The notes beneath the pieces were generated by a model. The model was not told the DNA's origin and did not search any database. It saw only the letters and a list, made by a program, of their open reading frames with translations. The position numbers and the translations under genes are program-made. From Phocoena phocoena (Eukaryota; Chordata; Mammalia; Artiodactyla; Phocoenidae), in assembly GCF_963924675.1 (NCBI RefSeq), contig NW_027077445.1:124001-188000 (forward strand): a stretch of DNA of 64,000 nt, in the 5' to 3' direction. This document shows positions 49,937 to 62,946 of this stretch, piece by piece (position 1 is the stretch's first letter; every line of letters begins with the position of its first letter).

Positions 49937-51682
49937 TTGGCCAAAAATGGCGTATGCGTTTTTTCCTGAATATATTCAGGAAAAAACGAATATGCCCTTT
50001 TTGGCCAACCAAGCAAGCCTGTAAAGGAAATCTGCACTACAATGAAATCTCACTGCCCCCCGGGCAAAAGGGCCATCTGAAAAAAGTGTAAAATCCAGAA
50101 AGGTAGGACAGGATATGGAGAACAGGGAGACTTTTTATGCTGATTGGCAGGATGTAAATTGCCAGCAGCCACCCTGGAGAAGTGTATGGTGTTTCCTGAA
50201 ACACGTAAGAAACAAAGCAACACAGCCTATGGCACTTCCACTTATGGTCCTATAGCTTACGGAAATTAAAATCAAAAACAGACAGCCACCCCAATATTTG
50301 GGACGGCTGTGTTCACAAGAAGCTAGTCTACAGTACCAGGTATATATCCCAGAAAGCAAAAATGGATAAAGAAGTTGTGGCACGTACGTTCAATGCAATA
50401 TCACTCAGCAATGAAATCTGTGTCATAAGGCCGGTAGCGGCATAGTGAGTGGATGCAGGTACGGTGATTCTACGTGAACTACGTCACACAGAAAAAGAAA
50501 CATCATAAGGTATCACTAATACACGGAATGTAAACTTGACTACACATGAACTGAATTACAAAACAGAACAGGGTCTCAAATTTAGAAAACCAACTAGTGC
50601 TTGCTTATGGGGAAAGGTGCCTTGGGGTGCTGCATAAAACCAGAGACTGAAATTAGCACAGATAACTTTCCATAAGCCAAATATGTAATAGACAAGACCT
50701 AGTCTTTTCTCAACGAAATGGACCCAACACCACATATTCAACGCCTAGGAATATACCTGACTAGGAAGAATCTTAAAACCCATGGATATATATGTCTCCG
50801 TAAGAGAATCAAGCGTGTGTACAGCGGCCGAAACGCAGCAGTGAAAATCCGATAAATCCCATTATCAAAATAAATTTTAAAAACAAAACACAAAGACAGT
50901 GAAATAGAGAGCAATTCTTAAATAATTCACTCAGGGCATGTGATGCAACCGGGATTGACCACATCTACACCCAGAGCTGGTTCAGACATAAGGCTGGACA
51001 GTTTAGGCTGATAGCATTGGTGAGTTTCGGTGAGCAAATGCAGACCCTTTGAAGTCATACTGCATGGTACCCATTCCATGGGTCCCAACTCTCCAGGTTC
51101 AAGGGATTCTTCCTTCAGCTAAAACATGCATGGGAAACACAGAATATGGTACTCCGTGAGATTGGGAAACGATTTAAAATGGATCTCAGTTTTCGTATCC
51201 TTGTCCTAGGGTTCACCATTCCAGATGCTTTACTAACACTCTCCCCGCTTGGAGAGTCAGTGCCTTTAACCTCCTGTTAGGCACAGTTTGCAATTTCTGT
51301 GCAAGTTGAACAGGAATAGGGAGAACCAATGAGAGACTAGCTGTAGGTGTCTGCACGGGCAAATGTAACACTCATTGCCCACCAGGAAGAGGAATTAAAC
51401 AAAGGCTCAGTGTGCCCTGCTGGAAACAGATTAGGGCCTGAAGCAATCCTGCGGTTTTCTGCCCAGCTCACAAGAAAGCGAGTTGAAGAAAGGAGCTCAG
51501 GGGCACTGTAATTCACAAACCTGCAGAGTTATAAATGACAGCTATCCTCCAAAAATATATTGAAGTAAGCCTGCGAAGGGGACTTGAAAGCGGGGCAGAA
51601 TTTCAGGAAAACGATTGCAGGGTGTAGACTGGAATTGCCCTGAAAGCATAGGAAAAGAGGCACAACGTCGACAATGATGCAC
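49937..51682 (+). repeat. Satellite unit 20 (type B with A-type site)
   Basis: 1,746 bp. Type B except TACCAGG near 50,334, which is a type A state. Deletion of one A in the usual CAAAAAATGG. Palindrome arms mutated (AATGGCG; GAATATGCCC). Private CAGTTTAGGCTG near 51,000. Confidence 0.92.
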
Positions 51683-51754
51683 TTGGCCAAAAAGGGCGTA
51701 TGCGTTTTTTCCTGAATATATTCAGGAAAAAACGCATACGCCCTTTTTGGCCAA
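51683..51754. repeat. Perfect 72-bp palindrome, unit 21
   Basis: Both arms match at all 36 positions. Confidence 0.95.
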
Positions 51755-53428
51755 CCAAGCAAGCCTGTAAAGGAAATCTGCACTACAATGAAGTCTCACT
51801 GCCCCCGGGCAAAAGGGCCATCTGAAAAAAGTGTAAAATCCAGAAAGGTAGGACAGGATATGGAGAACAGGGAGCCTTGTTATGCTGATTGGCAGGATGT
51901 CAATTGCCAGCAGCCACCATGGAGAAGTGTATGGTGTTTCCTGAAATATCTAAGAAACAAAGCAACACAGCCTATGGCACTTCCACTTATGGTCCTATAG
52001 CTTACGGAAATTAAAATCAAAAACAGACAGCCACCCCAATATTTGGGACGGCTGTGTTCACAAGAAGCTCATCTACATTATCAGGTAAATATCCCAGAAA
52101 GCAAAAAATGGATAAAGAAGTTGTGGCACGTACGTACAATACAATATCACTCAGCAATGAAATCTGTGTCATCAGGCGCGTAGCGGCATAGTCAGTGGAT
52201 GCAGATACGGTTATTCTACGTGAACTACGTCACACAGAAAAAGAAACATTATAAGATATCACTAATTCACGGAATGTAAACTTGACTACACATGAACTGA
52301 ATTACAAAACAGAACAGGGTCTCAAATTTAGAAAACCAACTAGTGCTTGCTTATGGGGAAAGGTGCGTTGGGGTGCTGCATAAAACCAGAGACTGAAATT
52401 AGCACAGATAACATTCCATAAGCCAAATATGTAATAGACAAGACCTACTCCTTGCTCAACGAAATGGACCCAACACCACATATTCAACGCCTAGGAATAT
52501 ACCTGACTAGGAAGAATCTTAAAACCCATGGATATATATGTCTCCATAAGAGGATCAAGCGTGTGTACAGCGGCCGAAACGCAGCAGTGAAAATCCGATA
52601 AATCCCATTATCAAAATAAATTTCGAAAACAAAACACAAAGACAGTGAAATAGAGAGCAATTCTTAAATATTTCACTCAGAGCATGTGCTGCAAGCGGGA
52701 TTGACCACATCTACACCCAGAGCTGGTTGAGACCTAAGGCTGGACACTTCAGGCTGATAGCATTGGTGAGTTTCGGTGAGCAAATGCAGACCCTTTGAAG
52801 TCATACTGCATGGTACCCATTCCATGGGTCCCAACTCTCCAGGTTCAAGGGATTCTTCCTCCAGCTAAAACATGCATGGGAAACCCAGAGTATCGTCCAC
52901 CGTGTGATTGGGAAACGATTTAAAATGCATCTCAGTTTTCGTATCCTGGTCCTCGGGTTCACCATTCCAGATGCTTTACTAACACTCTCCCCACTTGGAG
53001 AGTCAGTGCCTTTAACCTCCTGTTTGGCACAGCTTGCAATTTCTGTGCAAGATGAACAGGAATAGGGAGAACCAATGAGAGACTAGCTGTAGGCGTCTGC
53101 ACGGGCAAATGTAACGCTCATTGCCCACCAGGAAGCGGAATTAACCAAAGGCTCAGCATGCCCTGCCGGAAACAGATTGGGGCCTGAAGCAATCCTGCGG
53201 TTTTGTGCCCAGCTCACAAGAAAGCGAGTTGAAGAAAGGAGCTCAGGTGCACTGTAATTCACAAACCTGCAGAGTTATAAATGACAGCTATCCTCCAAAA
53301 ATATATTGAAGTAAGCCTGCGAAGGGGACTTGAAAGCGGGGCAGAATTTCAGGAAAACGATTGCAGGGGGTAGACAGGAATTGCCCTGAAAGCATAGGAA
53401 AAGAGGCACAACGTCGACAATGATGCAC
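51683..53428 (+). repeat. Satellite unit 21 (type B)
   Basis: 1,746 bp with a perfect palindrome. From about 52,177 it carries a run of private variants (GGCGCGTAGCGG, TAGTCAGTGG, GGTTATTCTACG, TAATTCACGG, ATGTGCTGCAAGCGGG, GAGACCTAAGG) repeated in unit 25. Confidence 0.93.
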
Positions 53429-55960
53429 TTGGCCAAAAAAGGCGTATGCGTTTTTTCCTGAATATATTCAGGAAAAAACGCATACGCTCTTTTTGGCCAA
53501 CCAAGCAAGCCTGTAAAGGAAATCTGCACTACAATGAAGTCTCACTGCCCCACGGGCAAAAGGGCCATCTGAAAAAAGTGTAAAATCCAGAAAGGTAGGA
53601 CAGGATATGGAGAACAGGGAGCCTTGTTATGCTGATTGGCAGGATGTAAATTCCCAGCAGCCACCCTGGAGAAGTGTATGGTGTTTCCTGCAACACTTAA
53701 GAAACAAAGCAACACAGCCTATGGCACTTCTACTTATGGTCCTATAGCTTACGGAAATTAAAATAAAAAACAGCCACCCCAATATTTGGGACGGCTGTGT
53801 TCACAAGAAGCTCGTCTAAAGTATCAGGTAAATATCCCAGAAAGCAAAAAATGGATAAGGAAGTTGTGGCACGTACGTACAATGCTATATCACTCAGCAA
53901 TGAAATCTGTGTCATCAGGCCCAAAGCAGCGTAGTGAGTGGATGCAGGTACGGTGATTCTACGTGAACTACGTCACACAGAAAAAGAAACATCATAAGAT
54001 ATCACTAATACACGGAATGTAAACTTGACTACACATGAACTGAATTACAAAACAGAACAGGGTCTCAAATTTAGAAAACCAACTAGTGCTTGCTTATGGG
54101 AAAAGGTGCCTTGGGGTGCTGCATAAAACCAGAGACTGAAATTAGCACAGATAACTTTCCATAAGCCAAATATGTAATAGACAAGACCTACTCCTTGCTC
54201 AACGAAATGGACCCAACACCACATATTCAACGCCTAGGAATATACCTGACTAGGAAGAATCTTAAAACCCATGGATATATATGTCTCTGTAAGAGAATCA
54301 AGCGTGTGTACAGCGGCCGAAACGCAGCAGTGAAAATCCGATAAATCCCATTATCAAAATAAATTTCGAAAACAAACACAAAGACAGTGAAATAGAGAGC
54401 AATTCTTAAATAATTCACTCAGGGCATGTGATGCAACCGGGATTGACCACATCTACACCCAGAGCTGGTTGAGACATAAGGCTGGACAGTTCAGGCTGAT
54501 AGCATTGGTGAGTTTCGGTGAGCAAATGCAGACCCTTTGAAGTCATACTGCATGGTACCCATTCCATGCGTCCCAACTCTCCAGGTTCAAGGGATTCTTC
54601 CTCCAGCTAAAACATGCATGGGAAACCCAGAGTATCGTCCACCGTGTGATTGGGAAACGATTTAAAATGCATCTCAGTTTTCGTATCCTGGTCCTCGGGT
54701 TCACCATTCCAGATGCTTTACTAACACTCTCCCCGCTTGGAGAGTCAGTGCCTTTAACCTCCTGTTTGGCACAGCTTGCAATTTCTGTGCAAGATGAACA
54801 GGAATAGGGAGAACCAATGAGAGACTAGCTGTAGGTGTCTCCACGGGCAAATGTAACGCTCATTGCCCACCAGGAAGAGGAATTAAACAAAGGCTCACTG
54901 TGCCCTGCTGGAAACAGATTAGGGCCTGAAGCAATCCTGCGGTTTTGTGCCCAGCTCACAAGAAAGAGAGTTGAAGAAAGGAGCTCAGGGGCACTGTAAT
55001 TCACAAACCTGCAGAGTTATAAATGACAGCTATCCTCCAAAAATATATTGAAGTAAGCCTGCGAAGGGGACTTGAAACCGGGGCAGAATTTCAGGAAAAC
55101 GATTGTAGGGGGTAGACTGGAATTGCCCTGAAAGCATAGGAAAAGAGGCACAACGTCGACAATGGTGCACTTGGCCAAAAACGGCGTATGCGATTTTTCC
55201 TAAATATATTCAGGAAAAAACGCATACGCCCTTTTTGGCCAACCAAGCAAGCCTGTAAAGGAAATCTGCACTACAATGAAGTCTCACTGCCCCCTGGGCA
55301 AGAGGGCCATCTGAAAATAGTGTAAAATCCAGAAATGTAGGACAGGATATGGAGAACAGGGAGCCTTGTTATGCTGATTGGCAGGATGTAAATTGCCAGC
55401 AGCCACCCTGGAGAAGTGTATGCTGTTTCCTGAAACACGTAAGAAACAAAGCAACACAGCCTATGGCACTTCCAATTTTGGTCCTATAGCTTACGGAAAT
55501 TAAAATCAAAAACAGACAGCCACACCAATATTAGGGACGGCTGTGTTCACAAGAAGCTCGTCTACATTATCAGGTAAATATCCCAGAAAGCAAAAAATGG
55601 ATAAAGAAGTTGTGGCACGTACGTACAATGCAATATCACTCAGCAATGAAATCTGTGTCATCAGGCCCGTAGCGGCATAGTGAGTGGATGCAGGTACGGT
55701 GATTCTACGTGAACTACGTCACACAGAAAAAGAAACATCATAAGATATCACTAATACACGGAATGTAAACTTGACTACACATGAACTGAATTACAAAACG
55801 GAACAGGGTCTCAAATTTAGAAAACCAACTAGTGCTTGCTTATGGGGAAAGGTGCCTTGGGTTGCTGCATAAAACCAGAGACAGAAATTAGCACAGATAA
55901 CTTTCCATAAGCCAAATATGTAATAGACAAGACCTACTCCTTGCTCAATGAAATGGACCC
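52177..55960 (+). repeat. Duplicated multi-unit segment, copy 1
   Basis: Spans the latter part of unit 21, all of unit 22 and the first half of unit 23. Private variants along its length recur at offset 6,983-6,987 (four units) in 59,160-62,946: CGCGTAGCGG, CAACACTTAAGAAAC, CCCAAAGCAGCGTAG, CGATTTTTCCTAAATATATT, CCAATATTAGGG and GAGACAGAAATT. Boundaries are approximate. Confidence 0.85.
53429..55170 (+). repeat. Satellite unit 22 (type B)
   Basis: 1,742 bp, shortened by loss of four bases at AAAAAACAGCCACC near 53,764 and one base in GAAAACAAACACAAAG near 54,369. The second deletion is shared with unit 26 and the first is not. CTTCTACTTATGG and GATAAGGAAG are also shared with unit 26. Confidence 0.93.
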
Positions 55961-56917
55961 AACACCATATATTCAACGCCTAGGAATATACCTGACTAGG
56001 AAGAATCTTAAAACCCATGGATATATATGTCTCCGTAAGAGAATCAAGCGTGTGTACAGCGGCCGAAACGCAGCAGTGAAAATCCGATAAATCCCATTAT
56101 CAAAATAAATTTCGAAAACAAAACACAAAGACAGTGAAATAGAGAGCAATTCTTAAATAATTCACTCAGGGCATGTGATGCAACCGGGATTGACCACATC
56201 TACAACCAGAGCTGGTTGAGACATAAGGCTGGACACTTCAGGCTGATAGCATTGGTGAGTTTCGGTGAGCAAATGCAGACCCTTTGAAGTCATACTGCAT
56301 GGTACCCATTCCATGGGTCCCAACTCTCCAGGTTCAAGGGATTCTTCCTCCAGCTAAAACATGCATGGGAAACCCAGAGTATCGTCCACCGTGTGATTGG
56401 GAAACGATTTAAAATGCATCTCAGTTTTCGTATCCTGGTCCTCGGGTTCTCCATTCCAGATGCTTTACTAACACTCTCCCCGCTTGGAGAGTCAATTCCT
56501 TTAACCTCCTCTTTGGCAGAGCTTGCAATTTCTGTGCAAGATGAACAGGAATAGGGAGAACCAATGAGAGACTAGCTTTAGGTGTCTGCACGGGCAAATG
56601 TACTGCTCATTGCCCACCAGGAAGAGGAATTAAACAAAGGCTCAGTGTGCCCTGCTGGAAACAGATTAGGACCTGAAGCAATCCTGCGATTTTGTGCCCA
56701 GCTCAGAAGAAAGCGAGTTGAAGAAAGGAGCTCAGGGGCACTGTAATTCACAAACCTGCAGAGTTATAAATGACAGCTATCTTCCAAAAGTATATTGAAG
56801 TAAGCCTGCGAAGGGGACTTGAATGCGGGGCAGAATTTCAGGAAAACGATTGCAGGCGGTAGACTGGAACTGCCCTGAAAGCATAGGAAAAGAGGCACAA
56901 CGTCGACAATGATGCAC
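55171..56917 (+). repeat. Satellite unit 23 (type B)
   Basis: 1,747 bp. The palindrome carries CGATTTTTCCTAAATATATT (broken symmetry), shared only with unit 27. Also TATGCTGTTTCC, CCAATATTAGGG and CTCAATGAAATGG. Confidence 0.93.
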
Positions 56918-56989
56918 TTGGCCAAAAAGGGCGTATGCGTTTTTTCCTGAATATATTCAGGAAAAAACGCATACGCCCTTTTTGGCCAA
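56918..56989. repeat. Perfect 72-bp palindrome, unit 24
   Basis: All 36 base pairs of the arms are complementary. Confidence 0.95.
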
Positions 56990-58664
56990 CCAAGCAAGCC
57001 TGTAAAGGAAATCTGCACTACAATGAAGTCTCACTGCCCCCCTGGGCAAAAGGGCCATCTGAAAAAAGTGTAAAATCCAGAAAGGTAGGACAGGATATGG
57101 AGAACAGGGAGCCTTGTTATGCTGATTGGCAGGATGTAAATTGACAGCAGCCACCCTGGAGAAGTGTATGGTGTTTCCTGAAACACGTAAGAAATAAAGC
57201 AACACAGCCTATGGCAATTGCACTTATGGTCCTATACCTTACGGAAATTAAAATCAAAAACAGACAGCCACCCCAATATTTGGCATGGCTGTGTTCACAA
57301 GAAGCTCGTCTACAGTACCAGGTAAATATCCCAGAAAGCAAAAAATGGATAAAGAAGTTGTGGCACGTACGTGCAATGCAGTATCACTCAGCAATGAAAT
57401 CTGTGTCATCAGGCCCGTAGCGGCATAGTGAGTGGATGCAGGTACGGTGATTTTACGTGAACTACGTCACACAGAAAAAGAAACGTCATAAGATATCACT
57501 AATACACGGAATGTAAACTTGACTACACATGAACTGAATTACAAAACAGAACAGGGTCTCAAATTTAGAAAAACAACTAGTGCTTGCTTATGGGGAAAGG
57601 TGCGTTGCGGTGCTGCCTAAAACCAGAGACTGAAATTAGCACAGATAACTTTCCATAAGCCAAATATGTAATAGACAAGACCTACTCCTTGCTCAACGAA
57701 ATGGACCCAACACCACATATTCAACGCCTAGGAATATACCTGACTAAGAAGAATCTTAAAACCCATGGATATATATGTCTCCGTAAGAGAATCAAGCGTG
57801 TGTACAGCGGCCGAAACGCAGTAGTGAAAATCCGATAAATCCCATTATCAAAATAAATTTCGAAAACAAAACACAAAGACAGTGAAATAGAGAGAAATTC
57901 TTAAATAATTCACTCAGGGCATGTGATGCAACCGGGATTGACCACATCTACACCCAGAGCTGGTTGAGACATAAGGCTGGACACTTCAGGCTGATAGCAT
58001 TGGTGAGTTTCGGTGAGCAAATGCAGACCCTTTGAAGTCATACTGCCTGGTATCCATTCCATGGGTCCCAACTCTCCAGGATCAAGGGATTCTTCCTCCA
58101 GCTAAAACATGCATGGGAAACCCAGAGTATCGTCCACCGTGTGATTGGGAAACGATTTAAAATGCATCTCAGATTTCGTATACTGGTCCTCGGGTTCACC
58201 ATTCCAGATGCTTTACTAACACTCTCCCCGCTTGGAGAGTCAGTGCCTTTAACCTCCTGTTTGGCACAGCTTGCAATTTCTGTGCAAGATGAACAGGAAT
58301 AGGGAGAACCAATGAGAGACTAGCTCTAGGTGTCTGCACGGGCAAATGTAACGCTCATTGCCGATCAGGAAGAGGAATTAAACAAAGGCTCAGCGTGCCC
58401 TGCTGAAAACAGATTAGGGCCTGAAGCAATCCTGCGGTTTTGTGCCCAGCTCACAAGAAAGCGAGTTGAAGAAAGGAGCTCAGGGGCACTGTAATTCACA
58501 AACGTGCAGAGTTATAAATGACAGCTATCCTCCAAAAATATATTGAAGTAAGCCTGCGAAAGGGACTTGAATGCGCGGCAGAGTTTCAGGAAAACCATTG
58601 CAGGGGGTAGATTGGAATTGCCCTGAAAGCATAGGAAAAGAGGCCAAACGTCGACAATGATGCA
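56918..58664 (+). repeat. Satellite unit 24 (A/B chimera)
   Basis: 1,747 bp with a perfect palindrome. Within ~130 bp it reads CAATTGCAC (A), CTATACCTTACGG (mixed), CCAATATTTGGC and TTCACAAG (B), then TACCAGG (A), a patchwork expected from gene conversion. No counterpart follows unit 27, so it is missing from the second copy of the four-unit block. Confidence 0.92.
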
Positions 58665-60411
58665 CTTGGGCAAAAGGGCGTATGCGTTTTTTCCTGAATA
58701 TATTCAGGAAAAAACGCATACGCCCTTTTTGGCCAACCAAGCAAGCCTGTAAAGGAAATCTGCACTACAATGAAGTCTCACTGCCCCCCGGGCAAAAGGG
58801 CCATCTGAAAAAAGGGTAAAATCCAGAAAGGTAGGACAGGATATGGAGAACAGGGAGCCTTGTTATGCTGATTGGCAGGATGTAAATTGCCAGCAGCCAC
58901 CCTGGAGAAGTGTATGGTGTTTCCTGAAACACGTAAGAAATAAAGCAACACAGCATATGGCAATTGCACTTATGGTCCTATTCCTTAGGGAAATTAAAAT
59001 CAAAAACAGACAGCCACCCGAAAGTTTGGTATGGCTGTGTTCCCAAGAAGCTCGTGTACAGTACCAGGTAAATATCCCAGAAAGCAAAAAATGGATAAAA
59101 AAGTTGTGGCACGTACGTGCAATGCAGTATCACTCAGCAATGAAATCTGTGTCATCAGGCGCGTAGCGGCATAGTCAGTGGATGCAGATACGGTTATTCT
59201 ACGTGAACTACGTCACACAGAAAAAGAAACATTATAAGATATCACTAATTCACGGAATGTAAACTTGACTACACATGAACTGAATTACAAAACAGAACAG
59301 GGTCTCAAATTTAGAAAACCAACTAGTGCTTGCTTATGGGGAAAGGTGCGTTGGGGTGCTGCATAAAACCAGAGACTGAAATTAGCACAGATAACATTCC
59401 ATAAGCCAAATATGTAATAGACAAGACCTACTCCTTGCTCAACGAAATGGACCCAACACCACATATTCAACGCCTAGGAATATACCTGACTAGGAAGAAT
59501 CTTAAAACCCATGGATATATATGTCTCCGTAAGAGGATCAAGCGTGTGTACAGCGGCCGAAACGCAGCAGTGAAAATCCGATAAATCACATTATCAAAAT
59601 AAATTTCGAAAACAAAACACAAAGACAGTGAAATAGAGAGCAATTCTTAAATATTTCACTCAGAGCATGTGCTGCAAGCGGGATTGACCACATCTACACC
59701 CAGAGCTGGTTGAGACCTAAGGCTGGACACTTCAGGCTGATAGCATTGGTGAGTTTCGGTGAGCAAATGCAGACCCTTTGAAGTCATACTGCATGGTACC
59801 CATTCCATGGGTCCCAACTCTCCAGGTTCAAGGGATTCTTCCTCCAGCTAAAACATGCATGGGAAACCCAGAGTATCGTCCACCGTGTGATTGGGAAATG
59901 ATTTAAAATGCATCTCAGTTTTCATATCCTGGTCCTCGGGTTCACCATTCCAGATGCTTTACTAACACTCTCCCCGCTTGGAGAGTCAGTGCCTTTAACC
60001 TCCTGTTTGGCACAGCTTGCAATTTCTGTGCAAGATGAACAGGAATAGGGAGAACCAATGAGAGACTAGCTGTAGGTGTCTGCACGGGCAAATGTAACGC
60101 TCATTTCCCACCAGGAAGAGGAATTAACCAAAGGCTCAGCATGCCCTGCCTGAAACAGATTGGGGCCTGAAGCAATCCTGAGGTTTTGTGCCCAGCTCAC
60201 AAGAAAGCGAGTTGAAGAAAGGAGCTCAGGTGCACTGTAATTCACAAACCTGCAGAGTTATAAATGACAGCTATCCTCCAAAAATATATTGAAGTAAGCC
60301 TGCGAAGGGGACTTGAAAGCGGGGCAGAATTTCAGGAAAACGATTGCAGGGGGTAGACAGGAATTGCCCTGAAAGCATAGGAAAAGAGGCACAACGTCGA
60401 CAATGATGCAC
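58665..60411 (+). repeat. Satellite unit 25 (type A front, unit-21-like rear)
   Basis: 1,747 bp. The front is type A, with the ORF2-derived frame open at 58843-59166. From about 59,160 it follows unit 21 variant for variant. The switch lies between about 59,130 (ACGTGCAATGCAG, unlike unit 21) and 59,160 (GGCGCGTAGCGG, as in unit 21). Confidence 0.93.
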
Positions 60412-62946
60412 TTGGCCAAAAAGGGCGTATGCGTTTTTTCCTGAATATATTCAGAAAAAAACACATACGCCCTTTTTGGCCAACCAAGCAAGCCTGTAAA
60501 GGAAATCTGCACTACAATGAAGTCTCACTGCCCCACGGGCAAAAGGGCCATCTGAAAAAAGGGTAAAATCCAGAAAGGTAGGACAGGATATGGAGAACAG
60601 GGAGCCTTGTTATGCTGATTGGCAGGATGTAAATTGCCAGCAGCCACCCTGGAGAAGTGTATGGTGTTTCCTGCAACACTTAAGAAACAAAGCAACACAG
60701 CCTATGGCACTTCTACTTATGGTCCTATAGCTTACGGAAATTAAAATCAAAAACAGACAGCCACCCCAATATTTGGGACGGCTGTGTTCACAAGAAGCTC
60801 GTCTAAAGTATCAGGTAAATATCCCAGAAAGCAAAAAATGGATAAGGAAGTTGTGGCACGTACGTACAATGCTATATCACTCAGCAATGAAATCTGTGTC
60901 ATCAGGCCCAAAGCAGCGTAGTGAGTGGATGCAGGTACGGTGATTCTACGTGAACTACGTCACACAGAAAAAGAAACATCATAAGATATCACTAATACAC
61001 GGAATGTAAACTTGACTACACATGAACTGAATTACAAAACAGAACAGGGTCTCAAATTTAGAAAACCAACTAGTGCTTGCTTATGGGAAAAGGTGCTTTG
61101 GGGTGCTGCATAAAACCAGAGACTGAAATTAGCACAGATAACTTTCCATAAGCCAAATATGTAATAGACAAGACCTACTCCTTGCTCAACGAAATGGACC
61201 CAACACCACATATTCAACGCCTAGGAATATACCTGACTAGGAAGAATCTTAAAACCCATGGATATATATGTCTCTGTAAGAGAATCAAGCGTGTGTACAG
61301 GGGCCGAAACGCAGCAGTGAAAATCTGATAAATCCCATTATCAAAATAAATTTCGAAAACAAACACAAAGACAGTGAAATAGAGAGCAATTCTTAAATAA
61401 TTCACTCAGGGCATGTGATGCAACCGGGATTGACCACATCTACACCCAGAGCTGGTTGAGACATAAGGCTGGACATTTCAGGCTGATAGCATTGGTGAGT
61501 TTCGGTGAGCAAATGCAGACCCTTTGAAGTCATACTGCATGGTACCCATTCCATGGGTCCCAACTCTCCAGGTTCAAGGGATTCTTCCTCCAGCTAAAAC
61601 ATGCATGGGAAACCCAGAGTATCGTCCACCGTGTGATTGGGAAACGATTTAAAATGCATCTCAGTTTTCGTATCCTGGTCCTCGGGTTCACCATTCCAGA
61701 TGCTTTACTAACACTCTCCCCGCTTGGAGAGTCAGTGCCTTTAACCTCCTGTTTGGCACAGCTTGCAATTTCTGTGCAAGATGAACAGGAATAGGGAGAA
61801 CCAATGAGAGACTAGCTGTAGGTGTCTCCACGGGCAAATGTAACGCTCATTGCCCACCAGGAAGAGGAATTAAACAAAGGCTCACTGTGCCCTGCTGGAA
61901 ACAGATTAGGGCCTGAAGCAATCCTGCGGTTTTGTGCCCAGCTCACAAGAAAGCGAGTTGAAGAAAGGAGCTCAGGGGCACTGTAATTCACAAACCTGCA
62001 GAGTTATAAATGACAGCTATCCTCCAAAATATATTGAAGTAAGCCTGCGAAGGGGACTTGAACCCGGGGCAGAATTTCAGGAAAACGATTGCAGGGGGTA
62101 GACTGGAATTGCCCTGAAAGCATAGGAAAAGAGGCACAACGTCGACAATGATGCACTTGGCCAAAAACGGCATATGCGATTTTTCCTAAATATATTCAGG
62201 AAAAAACGCATACGCCCTTTTTGGCCAACCAAGCAAGCCTGTAAAGGAAATCTGCACTACAATGAAGTCTCACTGCCTCCTGGGCAAGAGGGCCATCTGA
62301 AAATAGTGTAAAATCCAGAAAGGTAGGACAGGATATGGAGAACAGGGAGCCTTGTTATGCTGATTGGCAGGATGTAAATTGCCAGCAGCCACCCTGGAGA
62401 AGTGTATGCTGTTTCCTGAAACACGTAAGAAACAAAGCAACACAGCCTATGGCACTTCCAATTATGGTCCTATAGCTTACGGAAATTAAAATCAAAAACA
62501 GACAGCCACACCAATATTAGGGACGGCTGTGTTCACAAGAAGCTCGTCTACAGTATCAGGTAAATATCCCAGAAAGCAAAAAATGGATAAAGAAGTTGTG
62601 GCACGTACGTACAATGCAATATCACTCAGCAATGAAATCTGTGTCATCAGGCCCATAGCGGCATAGTGAGTGGATGCAGGTACGGTGATTCTACGTGAAC
62701 TACGTCACACAGAAAAAGAAACATCATAAGATATCACTAATACACGGAATGTAAACTTGACTACACATGAACTGAATTACAAAACAGAACAGGGTCTCAA
62801 ATTTAGAAAACCAACTAGTGCTTGCTTATGGGGAAAGGTGCCTTGGGTTGCTGCATAAAACCAGAGACAGAAATTAGCACAGATAACTTTCCATAAGCCA
62901 AATATGTAATAGACAAGACCTACTCCTTGCTCAATGAAATGGACCC
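59160..62946 (+). repeat. Duplicated multi-unit segment, copy 2
   Basis: Partner of 52,177-55,960. After about 62,946 the sequence stops following unit 23; by 63,742 it carries the CGTGCAGAG and GAATGCGCGG variants of unit 24's end, three units away instead of four. Confidence 0.85.
60412..62156 (+). repeat. Satellite unit 26 (type B)
   Basis: 1,745 bp. Partner of unit 22. The right palindrome arm has TCAGAAAAAAACACAT, not shared with unit 22, so it arose after the duplication. Confidence 0.93.
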
